Assembly: GCA_016713025.1 (NCBI GenBank)
Contig: JADJPZ010000004.1
Span: 2,356,001 to 2,420,000 of the forward strand
Source: Saprospiraceae bacterium
GTDB lineage: Bacteria > Bacteroidota > Bacteroidia > Chitinophagales > Saprospiraceae
Reading direction: 5' to 3'
Length of the DNA: 64,000 bases
The translations under genes were made by a program, and so were the position numbers. Under the pieces are notes generated by a model. That model worked only from the letters and a program-made list of their open reading frames with translations, was not told the DNA's origin and did no database searches. Positions 44,521 to 54,187 of the stretch are shown piece after piece (positions within the stretch are counted from its first letter, which is position 1; every line of letters begins with the position of its first letter).

Positions 44521-45017
44521 ATCGACAAAGGTATAGCTTTTTTCAATCTTTCAAGTATCATGGCAGCAGCAGGGCAGATTGTTGTATTTGTGATATTCAA
44601 CGATATTCTTTGTGGATATTCTTTTTCATCTGTATGGGGATATCGTCTGCATGATTCTGGTCTGACTTCGTATATGGCACAATTGTTTTCTGAGTTAAGG
44701 AATACACATGGTACATTTTTCATCATCATTTCACCATCAAAATCTGTAATGACATATAGTTTCAAAAACTGAGAAGCTGGCATGTGAAGAAACCTGGCAA
44801 TACGTTTTACGTCTTGACGGGTGATCAAAGCAGGTGTAGTCTTACAACAGTTGCCGCATGAAAGACAATCGGTAATTTGGAACACCTCATGGTGAATTTT
44901 CCTTAATATCGGGATTGTATTTTCTGAGTCAGAACTTTTAAGTTTTCTCAGATATATTTCATTGATCTTTTTAGATTCTTTGGCATTTTGGAGAGAGATG
45001 CTGTCTTCAGGATTCAT
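44517..45017 (-). CDS. YkgJ family cysteine-cluster protein
   Basis: A 166-residue cytoplasmic protein with the zinc- or iron-sulfur-binding Cys cluster of the CxxCxxCC family: CLSCGNCCKTTPAL (about residues 37-50), then NVPCVFLNSENNCAIYEVRPESCRRYPH (about 100-127). The Cys pattern fits binding of one metal cluster. The remainder is alpha-helical. Function is not known; members are often coupled to protein modification or redox genes. Coupled by 4-base overlap with the PaaY-like gene and follows the secreted protein gene at 45041 by 23 bases, so all three may form one unit. Confidence 0.88.
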   Translation of the reverse strand: MNPEDSISLQNAKESKKINEIYLRKLKSSDSENTIPILRKIHHEVFQITDCLSCGNCCKTTPALITRQDVKRIARFLHMPASQFLKLYVITDFDGEMMMKNVPCVFLNSENNCAIYEVRPESCRRYPHTDEKEYPQRISLNITNTTICPAAAMILERLKKAIPLSI

Positions 45018-45040
45018 CTTATACTGTGCCTTGTTAGTGA

Positions 45041-45691
45041 CTATTCGTCTTTTATCATTATGATTTCACTTATATTATTATGTTCTTCATCCGGAACCTT
45101 AATTTTTATAAGATACTTACCATTGGAAAATTTATATGCCGGTATACACTGATATTCTGATGCAGAATTTCTCTCGAGTACTTTTTCGAAACTGTCGAGA
45201 TGATGTATGGATACTGTGTAAAGTTTGAAATCAGGATTATCAATATACAATAGAGGTAATTCTCCTACAGAAGTGGGAATAAGATTCAGGCAACAAAATG
45301 TATTATATTCTATCTTGAGTGCAGAAGTACTGAAAAAACTGTATTGTCCGGACTTCTCACTATTTTCATTTGTCAATACACGCCAGAAGTATTCTTTCGA
45401 TTTTGCAAGTGAAGGCATATTAAGAGCGGTACCACTTATCATCGTGTCAAGGATGATATGGCTGAAATCTCTGTTTTCGGAAATTTGCAAAGTTACCATA
45501 GGCTGAAGCCTACTGATTGACCATTTCAAAGTGATGTCTTTGTAAAAGACCGTTTGATTCTCCTGTGGGAAAACATATCTAAGTCGGGATGAAGAAGTAA
45601 CCGCATCATCTTTGAATCCATACAAACATGAGAAACTCCATGCCATAAATAACAAGGTCAAACAAAAACCTCTACACAACAAAATACTCAC
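45041..45691 (-). CDS. Hypothetical secreted beta-sandwich protein
   Basis: A 216-residue protein with a hydrophobic leader (LTLLFMAWSFSCLYG, to about residue 26). The first domain (about 35-120) reads LRYVFPQENQTVFYKDITLKWSISRLQPMVTLQISENRDFSHIILD and KEYFWRVLTNENSEKSGQYSFFS, a fibronectin-III-like pattern found in surface proteins that handle formatted text or polysaccharide in this phylum. The second half is less clear. No enzymatic motif. First gene of a probable three-gene minus-strand unit. Confidence 0.65.
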   Translation of the reverse strand: MSILLCRGFCLTLLFMAWSFSCLYGFKDDAVTSSSRLRYVFPQENQTVFYKDITLKWSISRLQPMVTLQISENRDFSHIILDTMISGTALNMPSLAKSKEYFWRVLTNENSEKSGQYSFFSTSALKIEYNTFCCLNLIPTSVGELPLLYIDNPDFKLYTVSIHHLDSFEKVLERNSASEYQCIPAYKFSNGKYLIKIKVPDEEHNNISEIIMIKDE

Positions 45692-45979
45692 AAGTAACCG
45701 AAGATTAAAATATTCCGATAAAGATATTAAGATTCTACATATATTAACTATTTCTGTATGACATTTTATGATTTTAATTAAAAAGAATTGTTATTAAGTT
45801 TTCTCCAAAAAAAATAACTCAATGATATTCAATTAATATTCAAGCTCAATAAAAATGAAAACGTTTAACGATCAATGTAGTAAAATACATCATTTTATGA
45901 TTTTCTGTATCGAAAATTATTAAAAGTTGTTGCATTTTTTAAAATGAATAATTTTATAAGAGGACATTAATATATATAA

Positions 45980-46167
45980 CCTAAAAATCTAAAATGAATT
46001 TCCAATTACGGCCCAAAATTACTGCAAAATCATTCACTGCGAACACCTTTGACTTCGCACCATAGTGATGACTACAGCATAGCTGCACACAGTATGATTT
46101 GTCGTCAAAAGTGTTGATTTTATTGTAATTTTGGCCTTCATAACGGAATCATTTTAGATATTTAGGT
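45980..46167. repeat. Long imperfect palindrome, family P copy 2
   Basis: About 188 bases. The left arm starts ACCTAAAAATCTAAAATGA and the right arm ends TCATTTTAGATATTTAGGT; inner arms match through CCCAAAATTAC against GTAATTTTGG. The centre has CACCATAGTG as in copy 1 (25235). Located in a non-coding gap between the hypothetical protein and the TonB receptor. Confidence 0.65.
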
Positions 46168-46171
46168 ATAA

Positions 46172-46208
46172 CAATACCCGAAAGCCATGATAACTTTCGG
46201 GCATTGTA
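46172..46208. terminator. Hairpin in the gap after the TonB receptor
   Basis: CAATACCCGAAAG pairs with CTTTCGGGCATTG (12 of 13) around a loop of 9-10 bases. The short T-rich stretch after it is poor. A bidirectional hairpin terminator is likely but not certain. Confidence 0.5.
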
Positions 46209-46249
46209 ATATTTCAATTTCAATGTTGTTTAGTTAAGACTTCTTTATG

Positions 46250-46277
46250 AAGCCTTTCCCTTGTAAGGGAAAGGCTT
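46250..46277. repeat. Perfect 13-bp inverted repeat
   Basis: AAGCCTTTCCCTT and its complement AAGGGAAAGGCTT are separated by only two bases. Function unknown; it may be a protein-binding site or part of a degraded element. The rest of the gap to 46510 shows no gene. Confidence 0.7.
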
Positions 46278-46510
46278 AGATAGGGTAAAAAACAGAAAAA
46301 TTCCTTATCTAAATGACATTGATTTCAATTTTGTGTCTCCTCCGAAAACAAATGTTATATCATGATTAAAAGTTTTGCAACCATGCCATGCCTTATCAGC
46401 AAGCAGAGCTAAATCGAAACATTTGATTATCAATGCAGTAGAAATCAATTTTATTTTGTTTCGCTTCATCAAAGACTTTTCGGAGCGGATGGAATTTTAA
46501 AATTTAAAAA

Positions 46511-49222
46511 TCAGAATTTAAAATTAATTGCTAGATTAAGTAAAGTGCCCAACTGGCTGAAATGACTACCATCATACGCAGTTACAGGATATCTTCCATT
46601 GAATGTGATATTTGACATTTCACTTTTTAGTTTTGCAGCATCTTTTACGATGGCCTCACCAGCTGGTGTCAAACCTACCACTTTAAATTCAGGTAATACG
46701 TTGAATATATTACCAATATTAAAATTGATGGTAGTCTTGTCACTTACCTTATAAATAATCCCCAAATCGGTAACCACTTTTGGTATAAATTGTTGTTCCA
46801 GATCAGTTGTGGATGAAAAATCAGCCAATCTGAACTTAGTCGGACCGAATAAAGTATTATTCAGCGAGAAACCAAACTTACCTACATTATAGTCCAGCCC
46901 TAAAATGGCTTTGTACTGAGGTCTGGAAGTCAGCATCAAGGCTTCTTGTGTTGGGTCAAAAATTGATTTTTTGGCGTCGGAAATGATTTTAGGCTCTTTT
47001 AATTCTAATTTTTCATTTGAAAGCATATAGTTACCTGACAGGTTGATACCTATTTGATTACCTCCAAATTGCAATCCTCTGTAACCCAATACTAAGTCTA
47101 TCCCTGAAGTTCTGGTATTTATACCATTGGTAAAAAATTGAATACCTGCCACTTCATTGGTTGTCAAAATTTTATCTAAGGGATTATTTGCATTTCCGGT
47201 TGGCCTGATGACCGACGAAAGAAGTATTCTGTCATTCACCGTGATATTAAAGTAATCAAAAGTCAATGAAAAATCAGAACTTGGCTTCAATCCTATCCCC
47301 GCGGTAAAGTTGAATGATTTCTCAGGTGCTAAAGTCGGAACACCCAATTGTTTTATCTGAGCGGATCCATTTCTAAAGATACCTGTCTCTTTGATGACAC
47401 CATCTACAAATGATGCCTGAGTTGTTTGCAGGTTGATCTGATGCAATGTAGGAGCTCTGAAACCTGTAGAAGCTGATGCTCTCAGGGTAACTTTATCATC
47501 ATTAAACTTATATCTTGTAGATGCCTTCCATACAAATGCATTACCAAAGTCAGAATAATTTTCTAATCGACCAGTCATAGCCACTAAGAAGTCATCAGTA
47601 AGATCAAAATTGAAGTCGGCATATGCGCCTAAATTAAATCTAGTAAATAATCCAGAATTTTCAGGTCTGGTGCCTGGAAATGAGTTGGCTCCTGCAGGGG
47701 CATCCAAAGGTCCTTTAATCCAGGAAGCTTCGTCTCCTTCCAATATTTCGAAATTTTCTACTCTAACTTCTGATCCGACTGCAAAAGAGATTTTTTCAGT
47801 CAAAACTTTGGAGATATCTATATTCCCTACATTATGATTAAACTTATATCCCCCTGGCCTAAACTGTATAGGAGATGCAGCACCCAGTGATCTGTTATAA
47901 GTGTTTAAAACCGTATAAATCTGTACATTACCACCTGTAGTAAAACTGACATCGGTTTTCCAGCCATTTTTTTCATTGATAAATCCAAGTGTACCGTTGT
48001 AATCATTAAGATCGCCATCGAAAGTCGGTACATACCCAATGTACTCCTGGCCAGCTGGTGTGAGAAGACCAAAGTCCGTAGTAATCCAATAAGGTGCTCT
48101 GTAGTTAGCAAAACTATTGACTCTCTTATAGACATAAGCAGCATTGGCATATAGTCTGGTCGACGAGGTCAAATCCACGCCTGCGTTGGCTGAAAATTTG
48201 GCTGATTTGGTCTCAGGAGCTCCGTTGACGTGACCTCCATCAGGAAATTTATCCAAAAACTTCTTAGTCACTGCTTCTGACACTCCCCAATATTCGGCTT
48301 CGTCTTTTACACTCAATATGCCAGGTCTGTTGGCCAGTCCTACTCTTCCAAAATTAGCAGTATAATTTATGAAGCCCTTGTTTCCAATTTTTGCACCTTG
48401 GTTTAGAGTGATTCCTAATGCTTCGCCATCACCTTTGTGCGTGATGCCGGTGTTTATAGTGACAGATCCACCATCATAATCATCCTTTAGGATCACGTTC
48501 ATGACCCCTGCGATAGCATCTGAACCATACTGAGCAGATGCACCATCACGCAGAATTTCAACTCTTTTAATCGCATCTGCAGGAATTGCTGAGATATCTG
48601 CACCAGTCTCACCGCGTCCAGGAGCTGTCTGAGTATAAACAAGTGCAGACATGTTTTTTCTTTTACCATTGATAAGAATCAAAGTTCGGCTTGGTCCCAT
48701 GTTTCTGATTTCATAAGGGTCGAGGAGTGATGTGGCATCATTGACCGGTGTCTGTACAGTATTAAATGAAGGTACTCTGTACTGTAGTGCTTTGTCAAAA
48801 GTGGTTTGACCAGTTGTCAAAAGGTCTTTGCCTGAAAATACATCAACAGGAAGTGGACTTGTCGTATTTGATCTAGGTGCAGCTCTTGTACCGACTACAA
48901 CTACATCACTTAATGTCACTGCGTCATCGGACAAAGTAAAGTCCAAAGTCTTTATTTCTCCCTGATCAACAAAAACATTCAAAACTTGAGATGTGTAACC
49001 GACAAATGATACTTTGATACTATAAGTGCCGGAAACTACACTGATTGAATAAGATCCATCTACTTCGGTGATAGTACCTACATTGCCCGGACTTGTAGAA
49101 ATATTAGCCCCAATGATGGCATTGCCTTCGTTATCTTTTACCAGCCCTTTGATTGTACCTTTTTGTGCATTTGCAAGATTAATTGCACATATACACAATA
49201 GTAAGAAAATGAGTTTTTGCAT
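46511..49222 (-). CDS. TonB-dependent outer-membrane receptor
   Basis: A 903-residue receptor with a signal peptide (ending NLANAQ, residue 19). A carboxypeptidase-like regulatory domain (about 20-105: GTIKGLVKDNEGNAIIGANISTSPGNVGTITEVDGSYSISV) is followed by the plug (about 125-245: FNTVQTPVNDATSLLDPYEIRNMGPSRTLILINGKRKN, RVEILRDGASAQYGSDAIAGVMNVILK) and a beta-barrel ending in AINFKF, with aromatic last residue. Such receptors take up nutrients with TonB energy. There is no SusD-like partner beside it, so it is a stand-alone importer. A TATATTTG box lies about 66 bases before its start. Confidence 0.95.
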   Translation of the reverse strand: MQKLIFLLLCICAINLANAQKGTIKGLVKDNEGNAIIGANISTSPGNVGTITEVDGSYSISVVSGTYSIKVSFVGYTSQVLNVFVDQGEIKTLDFTLSDDAVTLSDVVVVGTRAAPRSNTTSPLPVDVFSGKDLLTTGQTTFDKALQYRVPSFNTVQTPVNDATSLLDPYEIRNMGPSRTLILINGKRKNMSALVYTQTAPGRGETGADISAIPADAIKRVEILRDGASAQYGSDAIAGVMNVILKDDYDGGSVTINTGITHKGDGEALGITLNQGAKIGNKGFINYTANFGRVGLANRPGILSVKDEAEYWGVSEAVTKKFLDKFPDGGHVNGAPETKSAKFSANAGVDLTSSTRLYANAAYVYKRVNSFANYRAPYWITTDFGLLTPAGQEYIGYVPTFDGDLNDYNGTLGFINEKNGWKTDVSFTTGGNVQIYTVLNTYNRSLGAASPIQFRPGGYKFNHNVGNIDISKVLTEKISFAVGSEVRVENFEILEGDEASWIKGPLDAPAGANSFPGTRPENSGLFTRFNLGAYADFNFDLTDDFLVAMTGRLENYSDFGNAFVWKASTRYKFNDDKVTLRASASTGFRAPTLHQINLQTTQASFVDGVIKETGIFRNGSAQIKQLGVPTLAPEKSFNFTAGIGLKPSSDFSLTFDYFNITVNDRILLSSVIRPTGNANNPLDKILTTNEVAGIQFFTNGINTRTSGIDLVLGYRGLQFGGNQIGINLSGNYMLSNEKLELKEPKIISDAKKSIFDPTQEALMLTSRPQYKAILGLDYNVGKFGFSLNNTLFGPTKFRLADFSSTTDLEQQFIPKVVTDLGIIYKVSDKTTINFNIGNIFNVLPEFKVVGLTPAGEAIVKDAAKLKSEMSNITFNGRYPVTAYDGSHFSQLGTLLNLAINFKF

Positions 49223-49287
49223 AAAAAAATAATTTAAAAATTGTTAGATAAAAATTTTGTTTTGAAAATAATAGGAATAAACAGAGA

Positions 49288-49295
49288 CAAATATA
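49288..49295 (-). promoter_or_regulatory. -7 box of the TonB receptor gene
   Basis: TATATTTG on the minus strand, about 65 bases before the ATG at 49222, would give a leader of roughly 60 bases. No clear -33 box. Confidence 0.45.
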
Positions 49296-49333
49296 TAAAT
49301 ACATCTTTAATATATCATATTTATCTATATAAA

Positions 49334-49470
49334 GCGTGTAAAACAAAATGCACAAGTTCTTAATTTTTTCCTCACTAAATCTGTCTTTCTGGTTTTTTGG
49401 GTAGATTCATTCCATCTATAGCCTGTCTTGTTAGGAATGAGACTAGTAAGGTTCATAGCTTTTATTGATG
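49334..49470. repeat. Degenerate one-ended copy of the miniature element
   Basis: GCGTGTAAAACAAAATGCAC matches the element end, and TTGTTAGGAATGAGACTAG recalls its inner TTTAGGGAATGAGGGTAG. The opposite end was not found, so the copy is truncated or overwritten. Confidence 0.45.
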
Positions 49471-49512
49471 AGTGGCATGACATTTATAAAAGGAAAGTAA
49501 GAAAATCCAGAG

Positions 49513-49788
49513 ATGTCGAAAAAATGTCCAGATCCGAAGGATATATGTTTAGTGGTATCAGCACAAGTTGCAAACTTGGTCCAGCAGGGTGGAATTTCAA
49601 AACCAACACTGGAAAATATAGAATCTCATGTATGTCAAGTGTCAGATGCCAATACGGAATTATCATCAACCAATCTAGACTCCAAACGCACTCAACTTAA
49701 CGCCAAAATCGAGTATCTTGAATCCAAGATTGATGAGTTGGTGTGTGAAGTGTATTGTATAAGTTATGAGCAGCTTTTTCACATATAA
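49513..49788 (+). CDS. Hypothetical 91-residue protein
   Basis: Starts MSKKCPDPKDICLVVSAQVANL and continues with a Ser/Asn-rich stretch and a likely coiled-coil (TQLNAKIEYLESKIDELVCEVY, about residues 60-82). No known domain. It overlaps a frame on the same strand that looks less coding. It sits between an element remnant and the haloperoxidase pseudogene, so it may be a fragment of a lost mobile gene. Low confidence that it is expressed. Confidence 0.35.
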   Translation: MSKKCPDPKDICLVVSAQVANLVQQGGISKPTLENIESHVCQVSDANTELSSTNLDSKRTQLNAKIEYLESKIDELVCEVYCISYEQLFHI

Positions 49789-49984
49789 TAACACAAAAGA
49801 GAAGAGGCTGGGTATATTCCTGCCTCATTCTCTTATATTATCATAAGTTGCATATTAACAATTGTGCCTAATTCAACAGATTATGGTTCTGTAAAAAAGC
49901 AAAGCGAATGACTGCGGAGTTTTAAATTGTGACAAAGTCACCAAAAATGACATGTACATGAGTAGTAAACAATTTTAAATAAAA

Positions 49985-51468
49985 CTATATAGTATGCGCT
50001 GTTGATAATTTTATTCCGTTATTAAATATATCTCTGGCAATTGCGATGCCCAGAGGTACTCCACCGACTCCAACCGATGTAGCTCCGGATGGCTCCATCA
50101 TCGCTTCATTGATGGTGATTTCTTTACCTCCATCGCTCGCATTTCCAAATGCCCCAGGATGAACCCCAAAAGCATCATAATACCAATGCACTCCCAAAAA
50201 CACTCTGCTTAGTCCATTTTCAAATATCATTTGTTTGATACCTCCAGGAAAATTACGAACATGTCGTGGTCTTGTGGTACCTTTATTATCTTTAGATACT
50301 CCATTAAATTCGTCTGAAATAAAATCTATTCCATTGACTACATTTATACCAGCAGGATCCGCTGGTGCTGCATAAATCAATCTTGCTATTTCTAAGGCAG
50401 CTGCTCCAAATGTAGCATGACCCGAAGGATATGCAGGAAAATCAGGAGTAAAATTTCTGCCATCTTTTACATTTGTTTTTGGGGCTCCCAATGGCAACCA
50501 GTTGATACGGCACAAATTATCAATGTCATTGTTAGCCGTATCGGAATAACCCATAGAAATGTCATGTTCCCTGACCCCGACGACTGGTCTCCAGTGGTTG
50601 TAAACATACTTTTGTTCCCAAGCCAAAATACCTGCATCACCCATTGCCACATTTGCCATAGTAAATAATAATACATTTGTATCTATATTGCTACTCATCT
50701 TGCAGGAAATTTCTCTAAGCAACTGGTTATATAATCGTGGAGGCGTGCCTAGGTCTACAGCACCATCATATCCCCAGAATATGCCAATCAGTTCTTCTTC
50801 CATTGTCCGCCTTCTATTTGCTAGTGTTTGAGGCAAGGTTCCAATCAATTCAGGAGCAATACCTTTAGCGATTACCTGTTTTAATGCATTTTGGTAGTCC
50901 CCGGAACTCAGTGTAGGATGTGGGTCAAGTGCCCATGATTGTGTCACGGCAAAACACTTTGATTCTTTACCATAAAATGGAGCATGTGATCCTTGATCGT
51001 TGCTGGGATCATTTCTGTGATAACCCTTGGCCACGGATTGAATGTAACTATCATCATTAGCATTTGGATCATTTTTACGATCTTTCCAAAGTTCGTGAGT
51101 GACAAATACTCCAAATGTATGCCCTCCGATTCCTATTGAGTCATCTAACTTGGCTTCCGAATACTTTTTCTTAAAAAAGCAGTTTGGGAAGGATACAGTT
51201 TGGATAGCATGGTGCACGCTGCTGTAGCTATCGCTGTATCTCTATCTGATATTCCTAATGGACTAACAGGACCTGTAAGGTAAACTGGTAGCGTCGTACC
51301 TGGTGTAGTTCCAACATATGCATCATACATGGCTAAATGCACCATGGCTAAGGCTCTGGAACTCAGTGGTGGGCCTGTTTGCTCATTCATGCCATTGGAG
51401 TGACTAACTTTGTTTGCTTCTAAAGCGACTTCATTCCAATACAAAATTTGATCTGTGTTGTTTGCCAT
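49985..51468 (-). pseudogene. Frameshifted vanadium-dependent haloperoxidase (PAP2-like)
   Basis: The first 101 or so codons from ATG 51468 (MANNTDQILYWNEVALEANK) run to a stop at 51145. The continuation is in another frame (to 49985) and the two join at SQTAF-FKKKYSEAKLDD, where one base has been lost or gained in a T6 run at about 51174. The second part has the vanadate-binding set KYVYNHWRPVVGV, PAYPSGHATFGAAA and SRVFLGVHWYYDAFG (the His that binds vanadate). Repaired length near 490 residues, usual for cytoplasmic bacterial haloperoxidases of Bacteroidota. There is no signal peptide. Either a pseudogene or a sequencing error in the homopolymer. Confidence 0.85.
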
Positions 51469-51531
51469 TTTTGTTAAATTAAATTGTTAAAAAATTGATT
51501 ATTTAAAGACTTAGTTTTAAAAAACTTTACA

Positions 51532-51720
51532 TCATAAGTGGGACAAACAATTGTTATGTTGAAAATACCCAATTGCTGCTCCAGTACTTATTTTGAATCT
51601 ATTACCTAAATAGTTTCCAACTGCACTTTTTTCTTCGTCCTTTACCCCACAAAGATACGCCACTGATACACCTAAAGCAATATAACTTTTGTTATATATT
51701 TCGATGACAGGTATATTATT
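51532..51720 (-). pseudogene. Short coding-like fragment of unknown origin
   Basis: Open 62-codon frame with no ATG: NNIPVIEIYNKSYIALGVSV and on to AYLCGVKDEEKSAVGNYLGNR, GAAIGYFQHNNCLSHL. The amino-acid composition looks like real protein. I do not recognise the family. It is inside the region around the haloperoxidase pseudogene that holds other relics. Confidence 0.35.
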
Positions 51721-51792
51721 TTAATAAATATCTCCTTGTAAAATATAACAAATGTTATACTCTATAATAGCAAAATATAATTACGAGATATA

Positions 51793-52041
51793 TTAGCCTT
51801 TCTTTCGTATATACTCCAGCCCTTCCCTACCCTGTAGCCCACCGGTATGGATATAAACAATAGTGGCACCGGGAGCAATGAAGTCCTTCTTTATCAGGTC
51901 GAAGAGACCGAAAAGTGCCTTGCCATTATAGACATGGTCAAGAGGTATCAGGTAGTCTGACTCAAATTGTACCATAAAGTCCAGCAGTGATTGATCCCAC
52001 TTGCCATATCCACCGAAGTGATAGTCCGTGTTTACGGTCAG
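51793..52041 (-). pseudogene. 3' fragment of an ACC-deaminase-like gene
   Basis: About 244 bases (51798-52041) are roughly 95 % identical to the 3' part of the intact gene at 61994-62929 (62008-62251). They encode the last 80-odd residues (LDFMVQFESDYLIPLDHVYN, GATIVYIHTGGLQGREGLEY). Both lie in the same orientation, 10.2 kb apart. The fragment has no start and no upstream part; its 5' edge abuts an unrelated relic at 52042. A recombination product. Confidence 0.9.
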
Positions 52042-52095
52042 AATAGAATGTTAGATTTTCAGCGATGACTTTAGCTCCTTCATCACCGATTTGGT
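52042..52095 (-). pseudogene. Relic of a leucine-rich-repeat gene
   Basis: About 17 codons read KSNQIGDEGAKVIAENLTF, which matches the consensus of ribonuclease-inhibitor-type leucine-rich repeats (NxIGDEGAKAIAENL). It is joined directly to the ACC-deaminase fragment. Too short to be a gene. Confidence 0.5.
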
Positions 52096-52164
52096 TTGAC
52101 TTTTAATTCTATAGCTATGATATTTTCCTATTTGCAATTGTACAATTAGCAATTGTATGCTGAT

Positions 52165-52193
52165 AGCCTTACCTACTTTTTGAGAGTAAGGCT
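52165..52193. terminator. Hairpin upstream of the sensor gene
   Basis: AGCCTTAC pairs with GTAAGGCT around 13 bases. No T tract follows on the plus strand. Possible terminator or relic; TACAATT/AATTGTA just before (52141-52157) is another short palindrome. Confidence 0.35.
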
Positions 52194-52336
52194 TGTAAGT
52201 AGCAAAATAAAATATTACTTTTACCTATATTTCTGAAAATCTAATTTAACCTAATTACATGATGTACGTGCTACCTGCACAAACTTTAATCATTATTTTT
52301 CAAAGTAATTAACACTTATTAATAAAATAGTTAATT

Positions 52337-53533
52337 TTGGTTCGAAACTTACTTTTCATCATTTTATTCTTGTCTTATAAACACTCCTGTGAGGCACAAG
52401 ATACATTGCGAATAAAATCCAATATGTATCGAGTACTACCATCATTTCCAATCATACAAGATCAGAATTACGACAAATTTGAAGCTAAGAATCTTATTTT
52501 TAAAAAGAACGTAGTAGGTTATAAAGATAGGGGAAGGATATTTAGATCGTATAGCAATTATTGGACCGGAGGTATTTTATTAAATGAGTCTTCCGGTCCC
52601 ATACCAATATTATTAGAAGGAAACTTTAAAGAGATTTGGGTTGATGGAAAACCCATTTCTTTTTGTGGTTACAAAGAGTGTGAAGATCCCGATGGAATTA
52701 TAAAGCAACCACAATTATTATCAGCATATGTTGAAGTAGGAGTCGGCTCACATTTATTTGTAGCTAAACTTGGCGATTTCCATTTGAAAAAAAAATTCAA
52801 TGTAGCTTTTAGTGACAGAACTCATTTCGAGGGTAATACTTTCAGTAATCATGGATCTTATTTTTATATATTAGCCTTCTTTAGTGGTATTTTTTTTGTT
52901 TTAATGCTTTTGTCTATCCTAATGTATTTTCTCATAAAAGATAAATCCTTTTTTTACTATTCTATTTTTTGCTTTAGTCTTTGGATTCATGTAAATCGAA
53001 CTTTGGGAGAAAACTTTGAATATTTCTATTTTATTGATGATCTACTGCCCTGGCTTTATTGGAAATACATTTGGTTTAGCATTTTGTTTATCAGTTACTT
53101 CTTATTTGGTACTAGTTATATAAAAGAGTATAAAAACTATGCTGAGATTGATAAGTTGATTTCTAAATATATCAAAGTTTTACTATTATGCTTGGTGCCA
53201 GAATTGATATTCCTCTCATTAGGGTTTTATGAAATTTCATACACATATTATTTTATAGTCAGATATATTTCCGGTTTGTTTGGAATTTACATTTTGTTCT
53301 TACTTTATAAAGAACGAGAGAATGTATTCGTGAAATTTGTTATTGTTGGTGGAAGTCTCTTGTTGTCTTCAGAATTAATTACATCAACTTTTCAAAATCA
53401 GGTAAGTAGAATAATAGGATTGTTGGGTTTATTGTTTGAGATTATTGTATTTTCAGCCGCATTGGCATACAAAGTATATTACGAGTATTATCATGTAGTG
53501 GTTTTGGAAAAGAAAATGCAAACAAAGAATTGA
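52337..53533 (+). CDS. 7TMR-DISM-type sensor part, split from its kinase
   Basis: A 398-residue sensor starting at TTG 52337 (a TAG lies three codons upstream and no ATG precedes the signal peptide MVRNLLFIILFLSYKHSCEAQ). The periplasmic beta-sandwich (about residues 25-170) is followed by seven transmembrane helices (about 175-385), the 7TMR-DISM layout that normally continues into a kinase. It ends at VVVLEKKMQTKN-stop. Restoring one A to the AAAA run at 53513-53516 gives EKKNANKELTIEKLEKEKLKL and joins the next frame. The kinase frame overlaps the stop by 4 bases, so a real split with translational coupling is also possible. Confidence 0.75.
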   Translation: MVRNLLFIILFLSYKHSCEAQDTLRIKSNMYRVLPSFPIIQDQNYDKFEAKNLIFKKNVVGYKDRGRIFRSYSNYWTGGILLNESSGPIPILLEGNFKEIWVDGKPISFCGYKECEDPDGIIKQPQLLSAYVEVGVGSHLFVAKLGDFHLKKKFNVAFSDRTHFEGNTFSNHGSYFYILAFFSGIFFVLMLLSILMYFLIKDKSFFYYSIFCFSLWIHVNRTLGENFEYFYFIDDLLPWLYWKYIWFSILFISYFLFGTSYIKEYKNYAEIDKLISKYIKVLLLCLVPELIFLSLGFYEISYTYYFIVRYISGLFGIYILFLLYKERENVFVKFVIVGGSLLLSSELITSTFQNQVSRIIGLLGLLFEIIVFSAALAYKVYYEYYHVVVLEKKMQTKN

Positions 53534-54171
53534 CAATTGAAAAGTTAGAGAAAGAAAAATTAAAATTGAGTATGAGCACATTACAGACCCAACTAAATCC
53601 ACATTTCATATTTAACTCTATGAACTCCATTAAAGAATTTATAATGTCGAATCAAACAAATATTGCCTCTGATTACTTGACCAAATTTTCTGTCTTGATG
53701 AGGAAGGTTTTAGATTATAGCTCAAAAGAGAGCATAATTTTGGATGAGGAAATTTTAGTTACCAAGCAATACATTGAGTTTTTACAACTGATGAGTTCAA
53801 ACCAAGTTACTTATGAAATTCAAGTGCAAGACGATCTCGAATCTGATTTAATTTTGGTTCCTCCTTTATTGCTTCAGCCTTACATTGAAAACATTTTTAA
53901 ACATGCTTTTACAAAGAAAACGCTTAACAATAGATTTATCATTAAAATATTTGAAGAAGAATTCAAACTTATAATAGAAATTACAGACAATGGTATCGGA
54001 ATGCACACTTCAAATCACGACAGAAGAATACATACACCAAAGGGCATGGAAATTACCAAAAGCAGGATAAAGACATGGGGTATTTTTTATAATAAAAAAT
54101 GTAATGTAACAATTTTCGATATCCGTAAAGATAATATCCAAAATGGCACAAGAGTTAAAATTGAGATATAA
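53530..54171 (+). CDS. LytS-type histidine kinase domain, split from the sensor
   Basis: A 213-residue frame from TTG 53530 with a coiled-coil start (TIEKLEKEKLKLSMSTLQTQ), the phosphoacceptor block LNPHFIFNSMNSIKEFI (His at about residue 25), the N-box LLLQPYIENIFKHAF (about 115-129) and ITDNGIGMHTSNHDRR (about 148-163), so the HisK plus HATPase_c set of the LytS family is complete. It would pair with the LytTR regulator at 54188 encoded convergently. The missing N-terminal sensor is the frame upstream. TTG overlaps the sensor stop (TTGA). Confidence that the kinase module is intact is high; that it is an independent protein is low. Confidence 0.8.
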   Translation: MTIEKLEKEKLKLSMSTLQTQLNPHFIFNSMNSIKEFIMSNQTNIASDYLTKFSVLMRKVLDYSSKESIILDEEILVTKQYIEFLQLMSSNQVTYEIQVQDDLESDLILVPPLLLQPYIENIFKHAFTKKTLNNRFIIKIFEEEFKLIIEITDNGIGMHTSNHDRRIHTPKGMEITKSRIKTWGIFYNKKCNVTIFDIRKDNIQNGTRVKIEI

Positions 54172-54187
54172 ACCTACTGATAAGATA

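Noticed and set aside
51682..51758. Two palindromes, ATAACTTTTGTTAT and ATAACAAATGTTAT, as operators
   Set aside because: The first lies in a coding-like fragment, and ATAAC/GTTAT pairs are frequent by chance in such AT-rich DNA; no gene start fits them.
52332..52339. TAATTTTG as the -7 box of the split sensor gene
   Set aside because: It overlaps the TTG start, so it cannot drive that start; probably chance in AT-rich sequence.
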